From NCBI RefSeq assembly GCF_000331305.1, contig NZ_KB217478.1:4552296-4616295 (forward strand): DNA of 64,000 nt, in the 5' to 3' direction. The notes beneath the pieces were generated by a model. It searched no databases. It was not told where the DNA came from and saw nothing but the letters and a program-made list of their open reading frames with translations. Origin of the DNA: Calothrix sp. PCC 7103. Lineage in GTDB: Bacteria; Cyanobacteriota; Cyanobacteriia; Cyanobacteriales; Nostocaceae. The position numbers and the translations under genes were made by a program. Below are positions 37,205-45,904 of the stretch, in pieces (the stretch's first letter is position 1; each line of letters opens with the position of its first letter).

Positions 37205-38083
37205 ATGCATCTAATTATCATTTTCGCATCCTTAACCACCACCTGGTTTATACGACGTAATGCTTCTATAAGTGCCCAATGTTACCATAACTTCTCTTCG
37301 CGCTGGCGCCAAGCTTTATTTTTCTTCCTATTTCCACCTTTGCTCATTTTTACTACCGCAATCGCACTATTGTGTATGGGTACCCAAGGTAAAATGGGTA
37401 TGTGGCAAACTGGTTGTTTAAGCTATGGTTTTGCAATTGGTAGCCTTGTACTGTTTGTCGTTTTATTAGTAAGATTAGCTTATCAAGGGTGGCAATCATT
37501 ACGTTCTGTAAAAGTGTGTACTGAGACTAAATTAGGTAATCAAAATGTACGATTACTAGATACAGCAGCACTTTTTGCAGGGCAAATAGGTTTTTGGAAG
37601 TCGGAGCTTGTCATTAGTAAAGGTTTATTGCAAAGCCTTTCTCCTGCTCATTTAGAAACAGTTCTTGCTCACGAACAAGGTCATTACTATTATCGCGATA
37701 CATTTTGGTTTTTTTGGCTTGGTTGGATACGTGAATGCAGTAGTTGGTTGCCTAACACTGACGCTTTATGGCAAGAGCTTTTAATTTTGCGTGAACTCCG
37801 TGCAGATGCTTATGCTGCGAGTAGAGTTGATAATTTACTTTTAGCTGAGTCACTATTACTTGTTGTTTCTGGACAAACACAGTCAGAAAATAACTTTTCA
37901 GGGGGTGCTGAAATCTTTTGTGCTGCTTTAGGTTCGTCAAGTGAAGGTACACGCTTGGAGCAGCGTATCGAAGCTTTACTTAACTATCAGCAGCAATTTA
38001 CTGATGCACAACCGTGTTCACAATACTGGCATAACTTTTTGCTGGCATTGCTACCCTTGATAACTGTATTATTTCATCAATAA
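37205..38083 (+). CDS. M56 family membrane metallopeptidase (BlaR1-like, no sensor domain)
   Basis: 292 residues with membrane helices at about 36-58, 72-96 and near 255-290. The zinc motif HEQGH is in LAHEQGHYYYRD, with the downstream Glu in ILRELRADAYAASR. It lacks the extracytoplasmic penicillin-binding domain of BlaR1, so it should sense something through the membrane part or a partner. It probably cleaves the BlaI-type repressor of the preceding gene in response to that signal. Confidence 0.9.
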   Translation: MHLIIIFASLTTTWFIRRNASISAQCYHNFSSRWRQALFFFLFPPLLIFTTAIALLCMGTQGKMGMWQTGCLSYGFAIGSLVLFVVLLVRLAYQGWQSLRSVKVCTETKLGNQNVRLLDTAALFAGQIGFWKSELVISKGLLQSLSPAHLETVLAHEQGHYYYRDTFWFFWLGWIRECSSWLPNTDALWQELLILRELRADAYAASRVDNLLLAESLLLVVSGQTQSENNFSGGAEIFCAALGSSSEGTRLEQRIEALLNYQQQFTDAQPCSQYWHNFLLALLPLITVLFHQ

Positions 38084-38088
38084 TTGCT

Positions 38089-38370
38089 TTAATGATTTAT
38101 TTTGGAAGCGTCCATTTTCCAGACACGTTCCAAAAATTCCACATCTCTTACTCTCTTGGACTTTTTCCCCAAACCTGTTTGAGATATCATGCGTGTAATT
38201 GCTAAAAATATCAGCATCATTGCTAACCCGCCTAAATAATCACATACTGTTAGCGATGCTATACTATCACTTATTTTTGCTACTGGCGCCTGTTCAGTAC
38301 GCTGTTGATTTGCTGAAGTGGACATCTCAGACTGTGAGTTCAAATTAGTATTTATGTTCGACGAATCCAT
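38089..38370 (-). CDS. Single-pass membrane protein of unknown function
   Basis: About 93 residues from ATG 38370 (MDSSNINTN), with AAGGTG 7 nt upstream. A polar, Ser/Asn/Gln-rich N-terminal 45 residues is followed by one membrane helix (LGGLAMMLIFLAITRMI) and a basic tail. Family not recognised. Convergent with the M56 gene. Confidence 0.55.
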   Translation of the reverse strand: MDSSNINTNLNSQSEMSTSANQQRTEQAPVAKISDSIASLTVCDYLGGLAMMLIFLAITRMISQTGLGKKSKRVRDVEFLERVWKMDASKINH

Positions 38371-38505
38371 ATTTATCACCTTTTTTTGCAGTATAAATCG
38401 CTTCGGTAAAATTACTCCCAAATCGAGCAACCATCCCTTATTTACTTCTATAGAGGATGATTGTGGGTTTTATGCGGTTGTTTAAGAAACTTTAAGTTTA
38501 TGCTC

Positions 38506-38572
38506 AGAAACCGGGTTTCTACGCAAAATCGTTATTTTCCTTACAAGATTTCAATGAAGAAACCCGGTTTCT
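38506..38572. repeat. Composite AGAAACC palindromic repeat element, copy 3
   Basis: AGAAACCGGGTTTCT and AGAAACCCGGTTTCT palindromes around an interior with GCAAAATCG and TTACAAGATTTCAA, matching copy 1 at 19.5 kb. Its right end overlaps the stop codon of the next minus-strand gene. Confidence 0.85.
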
Positions 38573-38942
38573 ATATACCAAAACGTCGGAGAAAACCGCG
38601 TTTTTGCTTTCTTGGCTGTTTGTTTCTATTTTGCCCTAATCTAAATCTACTCAAAAAACCTTGACGTTTCTGTTTTTGCTGCACTTTTGGCTTACGCTCA
38701 GAACGGTTCCGCTTGAACCCAAATCTCTGTAAAAACCCTTTACGCTGTTTCGTTTGTTTTTTTGCCAGGTCAATTATAATTTGTTGCTGTCGGACATATT
38801 CCTGTATTCCTGACTGAATATTGGATTTTCTAATGCTATGCATTGATTTATCTTTATTTATTACTGCCAATACCGGGGGATAAACTAAAGAAAATATTAA
38901 GATTAAGATTAAGATTACTGAGATTTTTTTCGGAAGCTTCAT
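38571..38942 (-). CDS. Exported basic protein with KxGFLxRF repeats
   Basis: About 123 residues from ATG 38942 (MKLPKK; a TTG at 38966 would add 8). A signal-peptide-like segment (6-27, ISVILILILIFSLVYPPVLA) is followed by a very basic body. The C-terminal half holds three copies of a short motif: KGFLQRFGFKRNR, QGFLSRFRLGQNRN and RGFLRRFGI. I do not recognise the family. The strong charge and the small internal repeats suggest binding to nucleic acid, envelope polymers or another acidic surface, but this is a guess. Confidence 0.6.
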   Translation of the reverse strand: MKLPKKISVILILILIFSLVYPPVLAVINKDKSMHSIRKSNIQSGIQEYVRQQQIIIDLAKKQTKQRKGFLQRFGFKRNRSERKPKVQQKQKRQGFLSRFRLGQNRNKQPRKQKRGFLRRFGI

Positions 38943-39001
38943 TTTTATGCTTTTACGTAGATTCAATTCGAGTAGTTTAGCAATTATGCCCGTCTAAGTG
39001 T

Positions 39002-40198
39002 ATGAAAATACTGGTATTAAATGCAGGTTCTAGCAGTCAGAAAAGCTGTTTATACGAAATTCAGGGTAATATTCCTGAAAATCCACCAAACGCTATATGG
39101 GAGGCACAGGTTGAATGGCGCACCGAACTTGCTAAAATCAAAATTAAAACAGCAACAGCGGAGTTACAGCAAGATATATCAGCATCTCATTCTGAAATTA
39201 TTGCCTACTTAATAGACAGTCTTCATCAAGGTGCCACTAAAGTAATAAACGATTTATCAGAAATAGATGTAGTTGGACATCGAGTTGTGCATGGTGGTAA
39301 AGAATACCAGAGTAGTACATTGATTACGCAAGAAGTAATTGATACAATTCAACAGCTTTCAACTCTGGCACCTGCTCATAATCCAGTAAATTTAAAAGGT
39401 ATTCAAGCGATTCAAGAACACTTAGGTGATATAAAACAAGTTGCAGTATTTGATACAGCCTTTCATAGCCATATACCTGATGCTGCGGCGATATTTTCAG
39501 GTACTTACGAATGGGTATCTCAAGGTATACGTCGTTATGGCTTTCATGGTATTAGCCATCAATACTGTACACAACGTGCAGCGAAAATTCTTGGTCAAAA
39601 TTTAGACTCATTACGGTTAATTAGCTGCCACCTTGGTAATGGTTGCTCGCTGGCAGCAGTTAAAAATGGGCGGAGTATAGATACTACAATGGGTTTTACG
39701 CCTTTAGATGGCTTAATGATGGGTAGTCGTTCTGGCGCCATCGACCCAGGTCTTTTAATTCATTTACTACGTCAACAAAATTATACACCTGAAACACTCG
39801 ATAATCTTCTTAATAAATCATCTGGTTTACTTGGCATTTCTGGTATTTCCGGGGATATGCGGCAAATACTCGGCGCAATATCTCAAGGTAACGAGCGCGC
39901 ACAGCTAGCCTACGATATATATATACACCGTCTGAGATACTACATTGGCGCCATGCTTGCCAGTTTACAGGGTTTAGACGTTTTAGTATTTACTGCTGGA
40001 GTTGGCGAAAACTCTGCAGATGTGCGCTTTTCTGTCTGTGAAGCTTTCGGTTTTTTAGGATTGTTACTAGATAACCAGAAAAACCACAATCACCCTATTG
40101 ATATAGATATTGCGGTGCCCGAAAGCAAAGTCAAGGTTTTAGTGATACATACACAAGAAGATTGGCAAATTGCTTGTGAGTGTTTCAAGCTCCATTAA
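39002..40198 (+). CDS. ackA: Acetate kinase
   Basis: 398 residues, standard length. Converts acetyl phosphate and ADP to acetate and ATP. Signatures include the N-terminal LVLNAGSSSQK, GHRVVHGG, DTAFH and the HGISHQY and HLGNGCSLAA stretches of the ASKHA fold. It would use acetyl phosphate from phosphoketolase, whose gene ends at the left edge of the window. No phosphotransacetylase gene is adjacent. Confidence 0.97.
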   Translation: MKILVLNAGSSSQKSCLYEIQGNIPENPPNAIWEAQVEWRTELAKIKIKTATAELQQDISASHSEIIAYLIDSLHQGATKVINDLSEIDVVGHRVVHGGKEYQSSTLITQEVIDTIQQLSTLAPAHNPVNLKGIQAIQEHLGDIKQVAVFDTAFHSHIPDAAAIFSGTYEWVSQGIRRYGFHGISHQYCTQRAAKILGQNLDSLRLISCHLGNGCSLAAVKNGRSIDTTMGFTPLDGLMMGSRSGAIDPGLLIHLLRQQNYTPETLDNLLNKSSGLLGISGISGDMRQILGAISQGNERAQLAYDIYIHRLRYYIGAMLASLQGLDVLVFTAGVGENSADVRFSVCEAFGFLGLLLDNQKNHNHPIDIDIAVPESKVKVLVIHTQEDWQIACECFKLH

Positions 40199-40249
40199 AT
40201 AAACATTAAGTATTACAAAGGATTATGAATAAATGTAAATATAAGGTAG

Positions 40250-40307
40250 GGTGCGTGGCACCATCAACAATTCCAAACGAAGCGAGTTCCTAGTAGTGCC
40301 ACGCACC
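40250..40307. repeat. Inverted repeat element GGTGCGTGGCAC
   Basis: Perfect 12-bp arms GGTGCGTGGCAC and GTGCCACGCACC separated by 34 nt, 52 bp after ackA. This resembles a dispersed repeat common in filamentous cyanobacteria; it may also act as a terminator. Confidence 0.75.
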
Positions 40308-40601
40308 ATACATACCATTACCATATAGATGTAATATGAGGAATTATAAAGACAAAATTCAAATATTAAAATTATCATTCACCCTTGAGGTGTAACTCAT
40401 GCGGATAGGTTTTGTTACATCGGTAGATGGACACATTAGCAGAAAAGTTCTACAATTTGAACAAATTCTGGTAACTGTACTTATTGCTTAATAAATACAA
40501 CCATAGTAAACATTAGTAAAGATTTTCGATTAATAATCTTTAAGCCAGGGTTACATTTTTACAAAACTCAAAACTGCTTATTAAGAAAGGAAACAAATCA
40601 A
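40308..40601. other. Region between the repeat and the small membrane protein gene
   Basis: About 290 bp without a convincing ORF; probably the promoter of the 40-residue membrane protein. Nothing else recognised. Confidence 0.35.
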
Positions 40602-40724
40602 ATGACCGTAAAGCTAATTTTAGTAGGATTAACAGTTGTGTTTACATTCGCTTGTCTGTTCTTTGGTACCAAGAATGGATTTTACGATACAGACAACTAT
40701 CACGGTAATGGTTCTGCCCACTAA
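40602..40724 (+). CDS. 40-residue single-helix membrane protein
   Basis: Short ORF with a good ribosome site (AAGAAAGGA) before ATG. It has one hydrophobic helix (about 3-22, VKLILVGLTVVFTFACLFFG) and a polar tail with NGFYDTDNYHGNGSAH. Length and form resemble the tiny subunits of thylakoid complexes. I cannot name it with certainty. A strong terminator follows 12 nt after the stop, which supports it being a real transcript. Confidence 0.65.
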   Translation: MTVKLILVGLTVVFTFACLFFGTKNGFYDTDNYHGNGSAH

Positions 40725-40736
40725 ACTTCAGTTTTA

Positions 40737-40772
40737 AAACGCGACATGTAGAGAACATCACATGTCGCGTTT
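40737..40772 (+). terminator. Terminator after the 40-residue protein gene
   Basis: Perfect 13-bp stem AAACGCGACATGT / ACATGTCGCGTTT with a 10-nt loop, ending in TTT. Confidence 0.75.
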
Positions 40773-40828
40773 CTCGCATCAGCAATTAGAGCGATAATTA
40801 GAGAGATTTATTATAGGGAGGGTTCATA

Positions 40829-42505
40829 ATGAGTGAGCGCATTTCGGTATCCTCTCGGTTTGATACTGGGGAACCGATATGTGAATTGGAATGCTTGCCG
40901 TATGGTGTTCATCATAACGGTGAAGGCGTTTGTTTGTTGGTACGCCTTGGACAATATCGCATTTTACTTGATTGTGGTTTGGATGATATTTCTCCTTTAG
41001 TCAAAGGGTTAAAAAAATCTGCACGTCAAGGTAGTTCACCCTTACCAGCCGATTTCGCTTTAATTAGCCATGCTCACTCTGACCATGCCAAAGGTTTGTT
41101 ACAGCTACATGAAACATTCCCACTTTTACCTATTTATGCTAGCGAGGTAACTAGTAAATTACTTCCTCTAAATTGGTTAGAACGTGAAGACAAAGATAAC
41201 TTGCTCTTTTGCCAAGCTTTGCCACTGCGTACTCCAATTGAACTTAAAGATGGTTTAGTTGTAGAGTTATTTCCAGCAGGTCATTTACCTGGCGCCGTTG
41301 CCACATTACTAACTTACACTACACCGCAGCGTATTTATAAGCTTTTATATACGGGTGATTTTTTTCTATCGAATTCGCGTTTGGTAGAAGGTTTACGGTT
41401 AGAAGAGTTGAGGGGATTAGAGCTAGATGTTCTAATTATTGAAGGTTCATATGGTACCGCGCGTCATTCGCATCGTCGTAATCAAGAAAATCAGCTAGCA
41501 GAACGAGTTAATCGGGCAGTTGCAGAAGGTTACTCGGTTTTAATGTTGACTACTGCATTAGGTTTAGGGCAAGAAATGCTAATGCTACTTCGTAGTCATC
41601 ACCATTTTACTGGACGTGATATAGATATTTGGGTTGATGATACTGTTGCTGTTGGCTGTGATGCTTATTTAGAACTTTTGCCACATTTACCAGCATCCGT
41701 CCAAAACTTTGCTCGACATCAACCGTTATTTTGGGATGAACGAGTTCGTCCACGAGTACGACGTTTACATCCTCAGTCACGTTCAATTGTCGGCAAATCT
41801 TCTTGTATTGTTTTAACTGATTCTCTTCAAGTTGATATTGACGAGTATTGTCAGCTTGACACAGGTCCTTGGTTAATTTTGGCGCCTGAAAAAGTTGACA
41901 TAAAAATTAACTCTCTTTTATCACGATTAGTGCAGGTCGAAAGTTATCTTCTTGCTCAACACAGTGATGGACCAGGTACCACTCAATTAATTCACAACCT
42001 CCGACCGCAACATGTAATGTTCGTTCACGGTTCACCCACTTATCTTGCTGATTTAACAAGTCTTGAAGAATTACAAAATCGTTACCACGTACATTCACCC
42101 GCAATTGGTGTATTAGTTGAGCTACCAATTGGTGATACATTTTTACAACCAGCCCCTCCAGAAACTAATTATGAAGGTGAACTTACAGAGTTAGGTTCAG
42201 TAGTATCTATTACATTACCAGAGTCTATTGCCGCAGACCCACGCTGGCGCCAGTTTGCTGACACAGGATTAATTGAAGCTCGTTGGCAAGGTGAAGAATT
42301 AGTATTAAGAGGATTGTCGCAACGCGAATTACTGAGTCAAAATAGTGATAAATTTATTTGGCATGACGTTGACTGCTGTGGAACTTGCCGACATCAACGA
42401 GGTGGACGCTGTTGGAACCCCATTTCTCCTTTATTTAATTTTAGAGTCACGCTCGAAGGGTATTGTCCCGCTTTTGAAAGTTTAAATCAAGAACGCTCAG
42501 ATTAA
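40829..42505 (+). CDS. Metallo-beta-lactamase/beta-CASP RNase-like protein with C-terminal Cys cluster
   Basis: 558 residues. The N-terminal metallo-beta-lactamase domain has the zinc motif SHAHSDHAKG (HxHxDH) and further ligands in PAGHLPGA and LYTGDF. A beta-CASP insertion follows (about 210-400), with the final His in FVHGSPTYLADL. This is the fold of RNA-processing nucleases such as CPSF-73 and RNase J-like enzymes. The last ~50 residues carry five cysteines (CCGTCRHQRGGRCWNP... YCPAF), perhaps an extra metal site. GGAGG precedes ATG. The exact RNA target is unknown. Confidence 0.82.
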   Translation: MSERISVSSRFDTGEPICELECLPYGVHHNGEGVCLLVRLGQYRILLDCGLDDISPLVKGLKKSARQGSSPLPADFALISHAHSDHAKGLLQLHETFPLLPIYASEVTSKLLPLNWLEREDKDNLLFCQALPLRTPIELKDGLVVELFPAGHLPGAVATLLTYTTPQRIYKLLYTGDFFLSNSRLVEGLRLEELRGLELDVLIIEGSYGTARHSHRRNQENQLAERVNRAVAEGYSVLMLTTALGLGQEMLMLLRSHHHFTGRDIDIWVDDTVAVGCDAYLELLPHLPASVQNFARHQPLFWDERVRPRVRRLHPQSRSIVGKSSCIVLTDSLQVDIDEYCQLDTGPWLILAPEKVDIKINSLLSRLVQVESYLLAQHSDGPGTTQLIHNLRPQHVMFVHGSPTYLADLTSLEELQNRYHVHSPAIGVLVELPIGDTFLQPAPPETNYEGELTELGSVVSITLPESIAADPRWRQFADTGLIEARWQGEELVLRGLSQRELLSQNSDKFIWHDVDCCGTCRHQRGGRCWNPISPLFNFRVTLEGYCPAFESLNQERSD

Positions 42506-42660
42506 AAAAACCTACAGCATTTAACCCCTCTTTACAATATCTTTATAAAGACACGTAAAAAGGGGTTAGTGCTGTGATTGCGAGGTTTGTGCTGCTTGCG
42601 AAAGCAAAAAACTTTTTAGAAAGAGAAGCTTCTTAACTTTTGGTGAGAATGTACTATCAT

Positions 42661-42711
42661 GGCGCCTATGCTTTTTACGACGATAATTCATATAAAACAT
42701 TTATAGGCGCC
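42661..42711. repeat. Inverted pair of GGCGCC sites between convergent genes
   Basis: Perfect 9-bp arms GGCGCCTAT and ATAGGCGCC separated by 33 nt, just beyond the stop of the minus-strand gene. It could form a weak terminator; both arms are built from the abundant GGCGCC hexamer. Confidence 0.5.
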
Positions 42712-42716
42712 GTGAG

Positions 42717-43031
42717 TTATGTTTCAGGATTTGAGTCGGTGTAATTGTTGCGAATACGTTCAGCTTCGGGACAGTCTTCTGTCAAAAGTGGCTCAACGTT
42801 ACCGCGCGGTACAGAAGCCAATTTTTGCGTTACAGCACCAATACTTTCAAGCCGAACCATTTCTTCCCATGAACAAACTTCGTCTTCTTCGTCTGTTTCA
42901 TATCGGAGAGTCACTAAATCTCCTTCAATGTCTAAAATGCGGGCACGCTCTATCCAGCGTTGCTGGTCTCGCAAGAAAACACAAACCTCACGCCCATCGC
43001 AGCACAATTGATAAATCTTGCGGTGTAGCAT
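42717..43031 (-). CDS. Conserved cyanobacterial protein (DUF6679-like)
   Basis: 104 residues: MLHRKIYQLCCDGREVCVFL, RDQQRWIERARILDIEGDLV and the acidic TDEEDEVCSWEEM stretch. It is a small soluble protein with a beta-rich pattern, widely conserved in cyanobacteria as I recall it; the DUF number is from memory. Function unknown. Confidence 0.7.
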   Translation of the reverse strand: MLHRKIYQLCCDGREVCVFLRDQQRWIERARILDIEGDLVTLRYETDEEDEVCSWEEMVRLESIGAVTQKLASVPRGNVEPLLTEDCPEAERIRNNYTDSNPET

Positions 43032-43653
43032 CTACTGCTTCTGCCTTTGTTAACGAAGTTAATTTTTTTATTGAAAATTCGGGTATTAACCCCGTAGATA
43101 GCACCATTTGAAAGTCCGAATTATGACACCTCAAAATGGCTTTTACCTGACCCAAGTCTAAGTAGCTCGTTTTTGCGGTTTTCTGAAATTTCAGACAACA
43201 CCCTGCATTAGGTGCCTATCTGTGTACTTCATTTTTAAACCGGGTCTAGAGTAAGAATATCTACCTCATAGAAATCGTATAAGTCAGGATTTTTCCTTAC
43301 CAGATTGACCATTACTGGCGAGTCCTTACTTGTGTAACGTAATAAATTATACTCTAAAACAAGAGAGAGTTGCGGTTGCGTGAGTTGCCGACTGGTAGTT
43401 TTTGACATCGTTGGGAACTCAGGGGACTATGCTTGAGTAAAACCCCTATGTATATGATCTTAGCTCATTAATAGGCTGTCCTGAATGATATTTCGCAACA
43501 TAAATACAACAGTTTTTAGAGTTCGAGGTTTTTTTGTTAAAGAAGCGTGAAGAATAGGGAGTAAATATAAGCAATTAGATGAATATGCCAAGATGATTAT
43601 ACAAAATTCAGATATATCTAGTGTATCGGAGCGGTTTCCCGCTATCTATATGA
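43032..43653. other. Intergenic region without recognised features
   Basis: About 620 bp. It includes one of the very few GATC sites of the window (near 43455). I see no ORF with coding character, no tRNA and no known small RNA motif. Confidence 0.4.
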
Positions 43654-43863
43654 TTATTTGTACTGGGCAATCAGTTCAAATAAAAGGTTTGAGGATGCTT
43701 CTCGCTTTACATGGCCTGCGTGTAAAGCATCACATAATGTCACCAAAGCTTTTAAGTCTTCTGATTGATAGCTTCTAGTCCCTAGCACCTGATGGATAAG
43801 ACCTTCGGACTCAACACTTAAATATCCTGTCTGAAAAGCAGACTCAATTAAGGCGCGAATCAT
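43654..43863 (-). CDS. Small conserved cyanobacterial protein, 69 residues
   Basis: Reads MIRALIESAFQTGYLSVESE and continues with two helical segments (EDLKALVTLCDALHAGHVKR). It looks like a small all-alpha protein found in Nostocales. Function unknown. A perfect CRP-type palindrome lies about 108 bp upstream, which may indicate cAMP-dependent control. No membrane segment. Confidence 0.65.
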   Translation of the reverse strand: MIRALIESAFQTGYLSVESEGLIHQVLGTRSYQSEDLKALVTLCDALHAGHVKREASSNLLFELIAQYK

Positions 43864-43970
43864 AATTCACACAGCACTTCGGTAGTTTGATACTTCTACT
43901 GTGGAATATTTTTAGCCGTTCTCAACTGATATGAGTCAGCTAACGTTGGTGATTCAATCAACTTAGTTAA

Positions 43971-43986
43971 TGTGATTAAAATCACA
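43971..43986. promoter_or_regulatory. CRP-type binding site
   Basis: TGTGATTAAAATCACA fits TGTGA-N6-TCACA exactly and is fully palindromic. It lies upstream of the 69-residue protein gene (minus strand). SyCRP1/AnCrpA-type regulators in cyanobacteria recognise this consensus. Confidence 0.6.
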
Positions 43987-44132
43987 TACATTTCCGTAAT
44001 GTTAGATATGGCTACAACCATTACCAATTACTTTGTATATTGTATCAAACTAGCCAGTTACAAAATTAACTATGTACCAAATATAACTTAATTATAAGTA
44101 ATATTATTTAGAAAAGTTTGGAATACTGCTCA

Positions 44133-44927
44133 TTAATAGAACAGTCGAAAATCCTCATCCATTTGACTCAAAAGCGATGTAACACCATTTCGACTAAATT
44201 TTTGCGCTAATTTGCTGCAAGCTGGACGCTCGGTGGCATAATGTCCAGCGTCTATTAAAATGACTTTATAGTCACGGCTTTCTTGAAAAGCATGAAACTT
44301 ACAGTCAGAAGTTAAATAAACCTCGGCGCCACAGCGTGCAACATCCTTTATATAACTGGCGCCGGAACCCCCCAAAACCGCGACCCGTTCAACAAGATGC
44401 TCTAAATTAGCAGGGGAGTACATTAAATTTGGCGGTTCAAGACTAGCCCGAATCTTCTTTAATAAATCTTTTAAAGTCATATTTGGCACCAAAGTACCAA
44501 CACGTCCATATCCTAAACCGTTTTGAGTATGTATTATGGGAGTAGTATCTTTCAATTCAAGAATTTGCGCCAAAACATCGGCAGTTCCATCTTGAACTTG
44601 GTCGAAGTTGGTATGCGCCGAATAAATACCTATATTATTGATAAACGCTAACCGCACCATCTCACCAACTGGGTCGTAAGCAGACAGCGACTTGGGTGGG
44701 TGAAAAATTAAAGGGTGGTGGGCAAATATTAAATTGATATTCGTGCCTGAATTACGAAGCGCAATAGCTTCTTGCATTACTGCTAAAGTTGGGGTCAAAC
44801 ACACGAGTACCGTCGCTGTTTGGTGTAACACCCCTGGTTCAACTTGCCAACCACAATTATCCCACTTTTCCTGCCAAGCTGGATTTGCCCAAGCTTCAAA
44901 CCAATTGATTAATTCAGAAATTTTCAT
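44133..44927 (-). CDS. Nif3-like dinuclear metal centre protein
   Basis: 264 residues. Metal-binding residues typical of the family are visible: FAHHPLIFHP, YSAHTNFDQVQDG and near the end IDAGHYATERPA. These proteins form toroidal hexamers with a di-metal site; some act as GTP cyclohydrolase I-like enzymes, but the role is mostly unknown. The start overlaps the preceding gene by 4 nt (ATGA), indicating translational coupling. Confidence 0.93.
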   Translation of the reverse strand: MKISELINWFEAWANPAWQEKWDNCGWQVEPGVLHQTATVLVCLTPTLAVMQEAIALRNSGTNINLIFAHHPLIFHPPKSLSAYDPVGEMVRLAFINNIGIYSAHTNFDQVQDGTADVLAQILELKDTTPIIHTQNGLGYGRVGTLVPNMTLKDLLKKIRASLEPPNLMYSPANLEHLVERVAVLGGSGASYIKDVARCGAEVYLTSDCKFHAFQESRDYKVILIDAGHYATERPACSKLAQKFSRNGVTSLLSQMDEDFRLFY

Positions 44928-45670
44928 TTTTGTGTGCGATTAAATAATGTCAACGATACCTGTTCGCGTAGCTGGTCGAATGGTTTATCCCATATAGTTG
45001 TAGCATTCCAATTCCATGCAGCTACTGGTATAAGCTGATATTCAGCAAGATACGTAAGTAATTTATATTCGTCTTTAGGGTCGCGCGAAAAACGAAAAGG
45101 ATTACGATAGCTACATGTAGAAATGTGGTGGTAGCGTTCATCATCTATACTGATTCTATGTAATAATTCTTTCCCTTTATTATGTAAACAATCCAGAAAA
45201 GCTAAACTAAAGGGTTGAATATTCGCTCGGTTTACAGGGTCTTTTTGTACCCAACGTGCCCAATCAAATCCATAGGTAAAATCATGTACATAGCGAAAAC
45301 GAATTTCGCACTCACATCCAAACATGTACATTAGCTCTACAACTTTATTGCCAAATACTTCTAAAAATCGAATCGCCCCTTCTTTAGCACTCAATGCTTG
45401 CTCGAACATACTGTATATCATAAAATCAAAATCCCAAAAAATATTTTCTGGAAAATTGTGTAATTGTGCGTTGATAATTTTTTCTAGGGTATTAAATAAA
45501 CATTGTACAAGTTGAGTATCATCTGTTCTTTCTGCTATAATATTACCGATATCTTGAAAACTCGTAATTATGTTTTTATGTGGATTTAATGACAATGGTG
45601 TAATTTTATGCTGCTGTATTATTTGGTCAATAGTTTGAAAGCGAGATGATATTAAAGGTTGTTTAGTCAT
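44924..45670 (-). CDS. Conserved protein of unknown function
   Basis: 248 residues, soluble, with several aromatic-rich segments (NIFWDFDFMIYSMFEQ, RYVHDFTYGFDWARWVQKDP, WNWNATTIWDKPF). I recognise no domain. Its stop overlaps the Nif3-like start, so the two are likely made together; that is the only clue to function. Confidence 0.7.
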   Translation of the reverse strand: MTKQPLISSRFQTIDQIIQQHKITPLSLNPHKNIITSFQDIGNIIAERTDDTQLVQCLFNTLEKIINAQLHNFPENIFWDFDFMIYSMFEQALSAKEGAIRFLEVFGNKVVELMYMFGCECEIRFRYVHDFTYGFDWARWVQKDPVNRANIQPFSLAFLDCLHNKGKELLHRISIDDERYHHISTCSYRNPFRFSRDPKDEYKLLTYLAEYQLIPVAAWNWNATTIWDKPFDQLREQVSLTLFNRTQK

Positions 45671-45792
45671 ATTTAAAACAGGATTAACAGCTTATATTTG
45701 TACTAATTATCTGCACTTGTTTAAATAATTATCATAATGGGAAAATAAATATAACTATATAAACATTTTTTGAAATATATTTCTAAATCTTA

Positions 45793-45857
45793 AGAAACCG
45801 GGTTTCTGCCCAAAATCTTTGTTTTTATTACAATATCGTAAAAGAAACCGGGTTTCT
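45793..45857. repeat. Composite AGAAACC palindromic repeat element, copy 4
   Basis: Two AGAAACCGGGTTTCT palindromes around an interior with AAAATCTTTG and TTTATTACAA, matching the interiors of the other copies. It lies between the divergent 45.7-kb gene and miaE. Confidence 0.85.
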
Positions 45858-45904
45858 GGTTTCTTTTGCCAAAATAAGCATAGTTCGCATTTTAGGTTTT
45901 CATA

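Noticed and set aside
43593-43778. Plus-strand ORF opposite the 69-residue gene
   Set aside because: The minus-strand frame has a sensible helical protein and a plausible regulatory site; the plus frame has neither.
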